Of a DNA stretch of 64,000 bases, positions 33,883 to 42,675 are shown piece after piece. This DNA is from CBDHDN01 sp965261585 (GTDB taxonomy: Bacteria > Pseudomonadota > Alphaproteobacteria > UBA6615). Position 1 is the first letter of the stretch; every line of letters begins with the position of its first letter. The notes beneath the pieces were generated by a model that ran no database searches, was not told where the DNA came from, and saw only the letters and a program-made list of their open reading frames with translations. A program made the translations under genes and the position numbers. The DNA lies in the NCBI GenBank assembly GCA_965261585.1, contig CBDHDN010000078.1, forward strand, positions 10,055 to 74,054, read 5' to 3'.

Positions 33883-36800
33883 TCATGCCGGCCCGAACAG
33901 CGCATCGATATCCTCTTCCGTGAGCCCCAGCGGACCCCGGCCCGTGCCCTCGAACAGCGCGTCGGCCAGGGCCTGCTTGCGCGCCTGCATCCGCTGGATG
34001 GCGGCCTCGACGGTATTCTCGGCGATCAGCCGATGCACGAATACCGGCTTGTCCTGGCCGATCCGGTGCGCCCGGTCCATGGCCTGGCGCTCCACCGCCG
34101 GGTTCCACCAAGGATCGTAGACGATGACCGTGTCGGCCGCGGTCAGGTTGAGGCCCGTGCCGCCGGCCTTCAGGCTCACCAGGAACACCGGCAGGTCCCC
34201 GGACTGAAATGCCGCGACCTGAGCATCGCGGTCCTTCGTTCGGCCATGCAGCATGGCGTAGCCCCAGCCGCGGGCGGCAATGTCCCGCTCGACCAGCTTC
34301 AGCATTGCCACGAACTGGGAGAAGACCAAGACCTTCCGCCCCTCGGCGACCAATTCCTCCAGCAGCGCCAGAAGGCGCGCCCGCTTGGCGCTCGCGGTGA
34401 CCTTGCGGGCGGCGTCGAGCTTCACCAGGCCCGGATCGCAGCAGACCTGGCGCAGCTTGAGCAGCGCGTCGAGGATCGCGATGCGCGACGCCGCCAGGCC
34501 GCGCGCGGCGATCGCCTCGCGGACCCGCTTGTCCATCGCCGTCCGGATGCTCTCGTAGAGCGCGGCCTGGGCGCCTTCGAGCGGGACCAGATCGTCGATC
34601 ACCGTCTTTACCGGCAGCTCGCGCGCGACCTCCTCCTTGGTGCGTCGCATCAGGAACGGTTTCACCCGGGCCGAAAGCAGCCGCTGCCGGGCGCGGTCGC
34701 CATGCTTCTCGATCGGCGTGCGGAACTCGGTGGTGAACCTCTTGCGGTTGCCGAGCAGGCCCGGAACCAGCCAGTCGTAGAGCGCCCAGATCTCCTGGAG
34801 ATTGTTCTCCAGCGGCGTCCCGGTAAGCACCAGGCGCTGGCGCGCGCGGATCTCCCGGATGCGTTTCGAGACGGCCGCCGCCGGGTTCTTCACCGCCTGC
34901 GCCTCGTCCAGCACCGCGATGTCATAGTCGTGCCCGAACAGCGATTCATGGTCCCTGTTGAGCAGCGGATAGGTCGTGACGACCAGGTGATGGTCGGGGA
35001 TTTCCGCGAAGCGCCGCCGCCGGTCGGGCCCGTGCAGCACCAGAACCTTCAGGTCGGGCACGAAGCGCGCGGCCTCGCGCCGCCAGTTGCCGACCAGGCT
35101 CGTCGGCACCACCAGCAGGCTCGGAAGGGACGTCTCCCTCCTCCAGATGGCGGTGCGCGAGCAGGGCAAGGGTCTGCACGGTCTTTCCGAGCCCCATGTC
35201 GTCGGCCAGCACCCCGCCGAAGCCGCTCTCCGAAAGCGCCCTCAGCCAGCCATAGCCCGTGCGCTGGTAGGGACGCAGTTCGCCCCGCAGCGTGTCGGGC
35301 GGCGCCTGCTCCGGCGTCTCGGCAAGCGCCCGGAGCCGGGCTCCGAGATCGAGTATCTCCCGCCCGCCGGTCCAGGGCGCGCCGCAGCCTTCCAGAGCCT
35401 CCGCCAGCTCGAACAGGCGGCCCCGCATCGGCCCGATGGAATTCAAGCAGCCCCTGCGCTTCCAGAAACGCTTCGGCGAAGCGCCCGAAGCGCGAAGCGT
35501 CCAGTGCGAGCCAGGAGCCGTCCTCGAGCCGCACGTGGAAAAGCCTGCCGGCCAGGTGGCTCTCGATATCGAACCCTTCCTCAAGCCGGCCCCATTCGTC
35601 GACCGGCAGCTCCGCCACCAGCTGGAGCACGATCGGCGCGACATCGAACGTCCTGCCGTTCGCCTCCAGCGACAGGCTGAGTGAGAACCAATCCGTGTCC
35701 GTGGATTCGAGCGCGGTCGAGAACGCGACCGGACCGTCGTGCAGCCGGAACGGCCAGGACTCGTCGACCTCGATGCGCCAGCCCTCGGACCGCAGCCGCG
35801 GAACCGCCTGAATGACGAACCCCAGGCCGGCCCCGTCGTCCTCCCCGCCGCCGAGCGGCGGAAACACGACATCGGCGTCCCGCAGTTTGCGCAGCCGGCC
35901 GTAGTCGTAGCGCAGCATGTCGCGCTCCGCCTGGCCATAAGGCTTCGCCGCTTCCCGCAGCGTTTCCCCGAACCCCGCTTCGCGCGCGCGGTCGCGCTGG
36001 ATGACGGCAAAGCCGTCCGCGTCCTGCGCCGCGATGTCGTCTCCCCGTCCGACGCGCAGACCGCTCCCGGCGCCCGGATAGACGATTTCCAGGCGGGCGC
36101 ACGGATAGACGAGGGCATCGCCGCCGCCCACCCCCACGATCCGCCTGCCGTCATAGGTATGCCGCATCGGCCTGTGCTCGCAGCCGAAGAGCTTGAGAAC
36201 CGGCTCCGGACGGACATCGCTGCGCTCCTCGACCCGATGAAGCCGCGGCACCGGTGCGTGCTGGCCGATCCGGGACAGTTTCGCCGCGACGGCGTGGATC
36301 GACCGGTGCTCGACCGGCGGCGCGGCCGCAAACCAGGAGGCCAGCCGCGCCGGCAGACCGGTATCGGCGACGCCGATCTCGCCGGTTTCCGGGTCCAGGA
36401 ACAACGGCGTCGGGAAGGGCAGCAGCGTCAGCGGCGAACCTGCTTCGTCGCGCGCCGCGACATGCTGCCTGCCGGCCTCGCCGACCGTCCAGGCGAGATC
36501 GCAGCGCCGCGGCTCCGCCCAGGACAGCGCCATGCCCCCGATGTCGTCGGCCCGCGCGCGCCCGGTCTCTACGATCCCGCGGACCAGCCCGATCAACTCC
36601 TCGCCGTCCGGCCAGTCGTAATGTCGCGGCCAGATGCTCTCCTCGAAATAGCCGAGCCTGCCGAGCAGCGCGGCGTCTTCCGAGGTCAGGAACTTGCGCT
36701 GCGCGGACGCCGTGCCCTCGCGGTATTCCCGGAAATTCCTGCCGATCGTGCCGTCCTTCTTCAGATAGGCCCGGTAGGGATCGATGCGCATGCCCCCTGT

Positions 36801-37280
36801 CTCATCGCGGTGGATCACATAGAACAGGTGGTCCCGGCCGGGCTCCGGCGGACCGTCCCGCCGGGCTTCCGGCCTTGCCGCGACCGCCCCGGGCCAGTCG
36901 TCCAGCCATCGGCGGACGTCCCGGGAGACGCCCTCGCGAGCTGTCCCGGCGACGCCGTGGTCCGCCCCCGGCGAGACATGCCGGGCGGCGAGCAGCACGG
37001 CGACCGTGTGCTTGCAGTTGTAACCGACCGGGCAGGAGCAGTGCCCTTCGAGCGGAAGCAGCATCCCGTCGCTTCCGAATTCGTATTTGACCGCGACGGC
37101 ATAGGGTTTGGGCCGGCTGCCCGAAACCTCGCCGTAAATCCGGCCGGCCGGGCCGAACTCGACCGAACGCACCATGCCGCGCACGAAATAGTCCAGCCCC
37201 CGCAGGTACGAGACTTCCCCGACCGCGCGCTCGATGTCGTCTGTTCCGAAGGTTTCCAAGCCGGCCTGTCCATCCCCCAT
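33883..37280 (-). pseudogene. SWIM zinc-finger SNF2 family helicase, two frame breaks
   Basis: A superfamily-2 DNA translocase. The N-terminal part (from about 37280) has the SWIM zinc finger CSCPVGYNCKHTVAVLL, then a long middle region. The helicase core shows ADDMGLGKTVQTLALLAHRH (motif I), VLDEAQAVKNP (II), LVLTGTPLEN (III) and GGTGLNLTAADTVI ... DRAHRIGQ (V/VI). The core is spread over three frames: breaks lie near 35440 (after LLEF) and near 35130 (after LEEGDVPS). About 1130 residues would result if both were repaired. It heads an operon with the 128-residue protein and the RecD-like gene. The breaks may be decay or sequencing error. Confidence 0.85.
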
Positions 37281-37473
37281 GCCACGGACCCGTTGCCCGA
37301 GAGGTGCAGCTTTCCACACGGGCGCGGGATCCGGCGACATTGCGGCGCTCGATACGCCCGGCGCTGCTTCGCCCGCTTGCTTTGCGCAAGCACGTTGCAG
37401 CGTGCCGGATACCGCCGGATCACCCTATTTTCCAACGGAAGACAGGGTCAAGGCCGCGCCCGAAGCCGAACGC

Positions 37474-38306
37474 TCAGAAGGCGTAGCGGAGCGACAGCCG
37501 GATGCCGTGGCCCTTCAGCCTCGCCTTCGTCGGCGCCAGATCGAGCGGCAGCGGCTCCCGGCTGCCGTCGCGCCAGACCACCCGGCCCGGACCCCGCGGC
37601 GTTCGGACTTCGCCGAGGTCCGTGTAGCGCCAGGCCAGATCGAAAGTCACGCGCTCTTCCAGTTCGACCGCGACACCTGCCGTCGCCATCCAGGCCAGTC
37701 CGGTCCGGTCTCCGCCCGGCACGGTCGTGGTTGTCGCCGGGAAGGTCATGGCGGTCTTCCCGATCCGGGTATGCGCGATTCCGATGCCCGCGCCGACGAA
37801 CGGTGCGAACGGGCCCGCTTTTGGCGCGCCCAGCGCGGCGAGGTCCGCGAAGACTGCCAGCATCCCCGATACGGACGACAGCTTCGCCGATACCGATTCG
37901 CGCTGCCCCGGCGCAAGAAAGTTGGCGCGCCCTTCGAACTCGAAGCGCGTCCGGTATTCGACCAGCAACTCGAAACGCGCCGCGCCCTTTGCATAGCCGA
38001 GCCCGAGCTCGACCGTGGGCACCGTCCCGAAATCGCCGGCCGACCGCAACCGCGCCCCGTCGCCGCCTGTTCCGCACCCATGTCGCCGCCTGTTCCGCAC
38101 CCATAGAGCGCCGCCGGCGCCGTGGTGGAGCAGTCGACGTCGGTGAAATTTGCCTTTCCCGGCCGGTCCAGGCCGATCCCGCCACGCAGGTAGTAGTCGC
38201 CCGCAACAGCGGCGCTGGACACCAGGCACATCACGGCCGCGACCGCGATTGCCGCCAGCCGAGCGCGACGCGCGCGTCCGCGGGCGCAACGGGTCGATCG
38301 CGCCAT
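37474..38306 (-). pseudogene. Outer-membrane beta-barrel protein, frame broken by 23-bp tandem duplication
   Basis: The N-terminus is a clear signal peptide (LAAIAVAAVMCLVSSAAVAG) followed by DYYLRGGIGLDRPGKANFTD. The downstream frame has amphipathic strands (VPTVELGLGYAKGAARFELL, FAPFVGAGIGIAHTRIGK) and the C-terminal signature GIRLSLRYAF with terminal Phe, as in OmpA/opacity-type barrels. An exact 23-bp duplication at 38059-38104 shifts the frame; with one unit removed the protein reads CGTGGDGARLRSAGDFG without a break. ATG 38306 is preferred; an in-frame ATG at 38375 is possible. Confidence 0.85.
38059..38104. repeat. Exact 23-bp tandem duplication
   Basis: The unit gtcgccgcctgttccgcacc+cat occurs at 38059-38081 and again at 38082-38104. 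Its length is not a multiple of three, so it inactivates the barrel gene. Loss of one copy would revert it. Confidence 0.95.
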
Positions 38307-38568
38307 CCCCCCGTCCGAACCTCGGGACGGCGCCAGGAGCTCCGGGGAAGCGGCGTTACCGGGCTTCCGAGACATGCCCCACAGGTACCACGGCGCACCC
38401 CCGAATCCGATCCCCCAACGCCCATGACATGACACCCCACCGCGAACGATGTCCCCGCGTCGATTCCGCCGCCGGGGCGCGCGACGGCGGGAGGCAGGAG
38501 GTGGCCTCCTTCGGGTGAACCCGAGGGCCGGAGAGCGGCCCCGGCACCGCCACCCGGGAGACCGATCC

Positions 38569-39036
38569 ATGCCCGCCGACCGCGCCGACATACACGTCCC
38601 CTCAGAGTGCCGGGAGATGATCCGGGCCGGTGCTCTCGTCGCCGTCAACCATTCCGGGGGCAAGGACAGCCAGGCCATGGCCGTCCTGCTGTCCCGCATC
38701 GTTCTCCCGGGCCGGCTTGTGGCCGTCCATGCGCCGCTCGGCGAAGTCGAATGGCCGGGCACGGTCGAACATATCCGGGCAACGCTTCCGGCCGGGGTGC
38801 CGCTGATCCTAGCCCCCGTTACCTCCGGCAAGACCCTGCTCCATAGCATCAAGGAACGGGGCCGGTTTCCTTCCCCGGCGGTTCGATGGTGTACCAGTTC
38901 GCTGAAACGCGGACCCATCGAGCGCGAGCTGCGCCGCTATCTCAAGGCCCACCCGCGCTTCGGTGGGCGGATCGTCAGCGCCATGGGCATGCGCGCCGAA
39001 GAAAGCGCCGCCGGCGCGTTCCTGTTCGGCGAGTGA
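38569..39036 (+). pseudogene. PAPS-reductase-family protein, N-terminal half
   Basis: ATG 38569 (MPADRADIHVPS). The ATP-pyrophosphatase loop NHSGGKDSQAMAVLL is present, then PAVRWCTSSLKRGPIERELR and RRYLKAHPRFGGRIVSAMGM. After AEESAA the sense ends in GAFLFGE and a stop inside a repeat-rich sequence. The last 20 codons are homologous but not identical to the first codons of the fragment at 30336, so these are halves of two paralogues or of one rearranged pair. DndC-like or CysH-like activity cannot be claimed for a half protein. Confidence 0.8.
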
Positions 39037-39241
39037 ATTTCCCTGTTTCCCCTTGAAAATTCCCTGCTTGGCCAATAACAATTCCCTGTTCGTGGCGTAG
39101 GGAATTGGGTCTCGTTTCCACGTGATATCAACGCCTTATACGGCCCGCTCCCGCCGATTTAAGGTCGAATCAGCAAAAATTCCCTGTATTTTCCCTGTTT
39201 AACAGGGAATTGACCGAAGAGACGAGTTCGCAGGAGACTGG
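39037..39241. repeat. Cluster of ATTCCCTG short repeats
   Basis: The word ttccctg appears at least six times, including aatttccctgtttcc, aaaattccctgcttgg and attccctgtattttccctg, and in inverted form as cagggaatt near 39202. The cluster joins the broken PAPS-reductase gene to a transposase fragment and is probably part of an element end. Nothing coding is seen. Confidence 0.6.
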
Positions 39242-39832
39242 TTGCACAAGCGAGCCGCCGCGGCGAACCCGCAGGCGCCGATCGAGGCGGTGGCGATCAT
39301 CTCCTACGACGAGAAGCCGGGCATGCAGGCGATCGGGACGACGGCGCCCGACCTGCCGCCTGCGCCCGGTCGCCATGCCGGCTTCGGGCGTGATCACGAA
39401 TATGTCCGCCACGGGACGATCAGCCTGCTCGCCGGCATCGATCTGCTGACCGGCAAGGTTCACGCCAGCGTCGAGGATCGCCATCGCTCGCGCGAGTTCG
39501 TCGCGTTTCTCAAACGCCTCGACGCGGCCTATCCACCGAGCACCGCGATCACGCTGATCCTCGACAATCACTCCGCGCATATCTCCAAGGAAACCCGAGG
39601 CTGGCTCGCCGACCAGCGAGAGGGCCGCTTCAGTTTCGTCTTCACTCCCAAGCACGGCTCCTGGCTCAACCTCATCGAGGGCTTCTTCTCCAAGCTCGCT
39701 CGCTCGGTGCTCCGGCACATCCGCGTCGCCTCCAAGCAGGAACTCAAGGACCGCATCATCGCCGCCATCGACGACATCAACCGACATCCCGTCGTCCACA
39801 CCTGGTCCTACAAACTAAACGAGGTCGCCTGA
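39242..39832 (+). pseudogene. IS630-type transposase, C-terminal catalytic half
   Basis: It reads IISYDEKPGMQAIGTTAPDL, LTLILDNHSAHISKETRGWL-like and TPKHGSWLNLIEGFFSKLAR, giving the D, D, E residues of an IS630-superfamily DDE endonuclease. The HTH half is absent. The sequence differs clearly from the two full IS630 copies. An in-frame TTG at 39242 could start it, but it is most likely a fragment. Confidence 0.8.
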
Positions 39833-39910
39833 TATGATTCGATCCTCGGAAACGCTGAACTAGTAATTGCTTTCGCTTAGGACTGAGTCGCCGAGCGCCC
39901 GGCCCGCATA

Positions 39911-39985
39911 CTTCGACGGGCTCAGCATGAGGGCCTCACCCTGAGCTTCCTCATCCCGAGCTTGTCGAGGGACGAAGGGTGAGGG
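39911..39985. repeat. REP-like palindromic intergenic repeat
   Basis: cttcgacgggctcagcatg is followed by related inverted words ccctgagcttcctcatcc and cgagcttgtcgagggacg, the TTCGACAAGCTCAGGATGAGG-type dyads common between genes in alphaproteobacteria. It sits between the transposase fragment and IS630 copy 2. Confidence 0.65.
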
Positions 39986-40016
39986 CCGTCGCACGCTTCT
40001 ACGATAGTGGGTACTA

Positions 40017-41154
40017 GTGCACTGACTCAGACAGAAGGTACAGGCAGGCGGTGAAGTTTGGCGAGGATGGTGTCTGCGGATTTGGTCCAGACGAAGGGCT
40101 TGGGATCATTGTTGTGCTCGTCAATGTAGCGGTTGATGGCGGCCTGGAGGTCGACTATCGAGTGGAAGGTGCCGCGCTTGAGCCGCCGGCGCGTGAGGAC
40201 AGAGAAGAAGCCCTCGACGGCGTTGAGCCAGGAGGCGGAGGTTGGGGTGAAGTGGAACACCCATCGGGGATGACGCGCCAGCCAGGCGCGGACCTTGGGA
40301 TGCTTGTGGGCGGCGTAGTTGTCGAGGATGACGTGGATGACCTTGCCGGCCGGCACTTGGCGCTCGATCGCGCCGAGGAAGCGGATGAACTCCTGATGGC
40401 GATGTCGCTGCATGTTGCGGCCGATGACGGCGCCGTCGAGGACGCTGAGCGCGGCGAACAAGGTGGTCGTGCCGTTTCGCTTGTAGTCGTGGGTCATGGT
40501 GCCGCACTTGCCGGGTTTCATCGGCAGCCCTGGCTGGGTCCGGTCGAGGGCCTGGATCTGGCTTTTCTCATCGATCGACAGCACCACGGCATGGCTGGGC
40601 GGATCCATGTAGCGGCCGACGATGTCCTCGACCTTCTCGGCGAAGGCGGGGTCGTTGGAGCGCTTGAAGGTGCGGATGCGGTGCGGCTGCAAACGGTGGC
40701 CTTGCCAGATGCGCTGAACCGAGCGCAGGGAGATGCCGACGACCTCGGCCACCGCGCGGCCGGTCCAGTGGGTCGTCTCGCCCGGCGGCTCGGAGCAAGC
40801 CAGCGCCAACACTTGGGCCACGGTTGCCGTCGGCAGCGGCGGCGTGCCCGGCGGCCGGGTCTTGTCGCGCAACAGACCCTCGATGCCTTCCTCGGCGTAG
40901 CGCCGCTGCCAGCGCCAGACCGCCGGGCGGCTGACGCCGACGCGGCGCGCCACATCGAGAACCGGAAGTCGCTCCGCCGAATGCAACACGACCCGGGCCC
41001 GCTGAACGTGCTTCAACGGCCGGCTACGATCACCGACGACGGCGGTCAGTCGCACGCGGTCATCGGCTCCTACAATCACACAGACTTCCTGAGCCATGAT
41101 CGCAGAATCGCACGATCACATGCCTTTGTGAATCCTATGTCTGCGTCAGTGCAC
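40017..41154 (-). mobile_element. IS630-type insertion sequence, copy 2 (complete)
   Basis: A 1138-bp element flanked by TA (40015-40016, 41155-41156) with GTGCACTGACTCAGAC / GTCTGCGTCAGTGCAC ends. It lacks the 10-bp duplication of copy 1, so it is the reference intact copy. Confidence 0.93.
40027..41097 (-). CDS. IS630 family transposase (intact)
   Basis: A 356-residue DDE transposase beginning MAQEVCVIVGADDRVRLTAV. HTH in VGVSRPAVWRWQRRYAEEG; catalytic residues in LSIDEKSQ, VILDNYAAHKH and SWLNAVEGFF. It is the probable source of activity for copy 1 and for the related MITE at 53776. Confidence 0.93.
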   Translation of the reverse strand: MAQEVCVIVGADDRVRLTAVVGDRSRPLKHVQRARVVLHSAERLPVLDVARRVGVSRPAVWRWQRRYAEEGIEGLLRDKTRPPGTPPLPTATVAQVLALACSEPPGETTHWTGRAVAEVVGISLRSVQRIWQGHRLQPHRIRTFKRSNDPAFAEKVEDIVGRYMDPPSHAVVLSIDEKSQIQALDRTQPGLPMKPGKCGTMTHDYKRNGTTTLFAALSVLDGAVIGRNMQRHRHQEFIRFLGAIERQVPAGKVIHVILDNYAAHKHPKVRAWLARHPRWVFHFTPTSASWLNAVEGFFSVLTRRRLKRGTFHSIVDLQAAINRYIDEHNNDPKPFVWTKSADTILAKLHRLPVPSV

Positions 41155-41189
41155 TAGGGACCTGTGCGGGCGGGTGGTGGGCGAGTGGC

Positions 41190-41408
41190 TCAGGCCTGCC
41201 AGAACGGCTTGTCGGCCTCGTGGCGGATGTCCGATCGGGTCAGGCCGAGGTCGCGCAGCATGCGGTCGTCGAGTTCGGCAAGCTGCCTGCGGTCGCGCAG
41301 ACGCGCAAACCACGCTGTGACCAGCCGGAAAAGGAACGCACCCAGTCCGACCTGCTGACCACGTACGCCGGTCCAACCGTCCACTTCCGCGTGAGTTTGA
41401 TTGCGCAT
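41190..41408 (-). CDS. DUF1127 domain protein
   Basis: A 72-residue protein whose C-terminal half is the DUF1127 motif: RRQLAELDDRMLRDLGLTRS followed by DIRHEADKPFW. Such small Arg-rich proteins are typical of alphaproteobacteria and some are linked to phosphate or RNA metabolism. ATG 41408. It lies just outside the IS630 copy and marks the return to chromosomal genes; 41409-41625 holds no other gene. Confidence 0.88.
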   Translation of the reverse strand: MRNQTHAEVDGWTGVRGQQVGLGAFLFRLVTAWFARLRDRRQLAELDDRMLRDLGLTRSDIRHEADKPFWQA

Positions 41409-41625
41409 TTATCAATCCCTCCTTGTCATGGTTCGGCCTGCACCGTAGCGGCCGTCCATGCGGCGGGCGACCCGGTTCTTGCGCTGCACCAACGGCCTTC
41501 AGGGTGACAGGTTCGGGTTAACCTCCGCTCAATTTTAGCTCGTAAACGATAGGTTTTCAGCGGACTTGCGCGGGTTGTTGGGGCATGGTTCCGCCCGCCA
41601 CAATGTGTGGTCGAGGACGGCCGAT

Positions 41626-42348
41626 ATGAAAATCGTCAGCATCGCCGAGCGGCCCGATCTGTGGCAGCCGGCCGACCGGCTCGCCAGCGCCGCCTGGCCA
41701 GAGTTCATGCGCCACGACGCGGTCGCCGTCGCCGGCTGGCCGCGCTTGCCCGTGGCCTTCCCGCAGTACCAACTGTGCGGCCTGAGCACGGCCGGCGAGG
41801 TGATCGCCGTCTTCAATGCCGTGCCGGTGCCATGGGATGCCGACGCCGACTTGCCCGGCGGGCTCGATGCGGCATTCGAGGCTGCGTTTGCCGCGGCCGT
41901 GGTGCCGGCCCGGGTGCTTTGCGCGCTCTCGGCGGTCGTTGCGCCGGGGCGGCGCGGCAGCGGTCTCAGCGCCCAGCTGTTGCGGGCGGCCCCTGCGAAC
42001 GCCGATGCGCATGGCCTGGCGGCGCTGATCGCCCCGGTGCGGCAGACCGCCAAGGCGCAGTATCCGCTGATCCCGTTCGCCGACTACGTCGCCTGGCGCG
42101 ACGATGAGGGGCTGCCGTTCGATCCCTGGATTCGCGTGCACCACCGCCTCGGTGCTCGGGTCCACTCCATTGCCGGGGAGTCGATGCTGATCGAGGGCAC
42201 GACCGCCGATTGGGCCGCCTGGACCGGCCTCACGTTTCCCCAGAGCGGCGCCTACGTCGTCCCCGGCGCCCTGGTCCCGGTGACGGCGGACGTCGCGCGC
42301 GACGTCGTGCGCTATGTCGAGCCGAACCTCTGGATGGTGCACCCGTAG
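41626..42348 (+). CDS. GNAT-like acetyltransferase family protein
   Basis: A 240-residue protein. VVAPGRRGSGLSAQLLRAA resembles the acetyl-CoA-binding motif A (R/QxxGxG/S). The C-terminal half (YVVPGALVPVTADVARDVVR YVEPN region) is unlike small GNATs. ATG 41626 has gaggac upstream. It is convergent with the cation transporter gene. The substrate is unknown, and the family call is moderate. Confidence 0.65.
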   Translation: MKIVSIAERPDLWQPADRLASAAWPEFMRHDAVAVAGWPRLPVAFPQYQLCGLSTAGEVIAVFNAVPVPWDADADLPGGLDAAFEAAFAAAVVPARVLCALSAVVAPGRRGSGLSAQLLRAAPANADAHGLAALIAPVRQTAKAQYPLIPFADYVAWRDDEGLPFDPWIRVHHRLGARVHSIAGESMLIEGTTADWAAWTGLTFPQSGAYVVPGALVPVTADVARDVVRYVEPNLWMVHP

Positions 42349-42675
42349 GGTTAGGCCGGGCTCACCGCCACCAGCTCTGTTCGCGCCAGGCGGATGACCT
42401 GCCAGGCGGAGCTCAGGCTGAGGGCGGCGATCACCACGGCGACGGCGATGTCGGGCCAACCCGACGCCGTCGCCGCGACGCCGGCGGCCGCCGCGATCAC
42501 GGCGACGTTGCTGATCTCGTCGTTGCGGCTGCACAGCCAAACCGAGCGCATGTTGCTGTCGCCGGCGCGGAAGCGGAACAGCATGGCGGCCACGCCGACG
42601 TTGGCAACCAGCGCCAGGGCCGCGGTCGCGCTCATGACCGCGGCGTCCGGCGGCGTGCCGGCGACGACCTTGTAG

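Noticed and set aside
33733..35811. A 692-codon plus-strand open frame
   Set aside because: It mirrors the helicase core on the minus strand and shows no domain of its own.
35739..38432. An 897-codon plus-strand open frame
   Set aside because: It is antisense to the SWIM/SNF2 helicase and barrel genes, whose minus-strand frames carry clear motifs; long open antisense frames are expected in GC-rich DNA.
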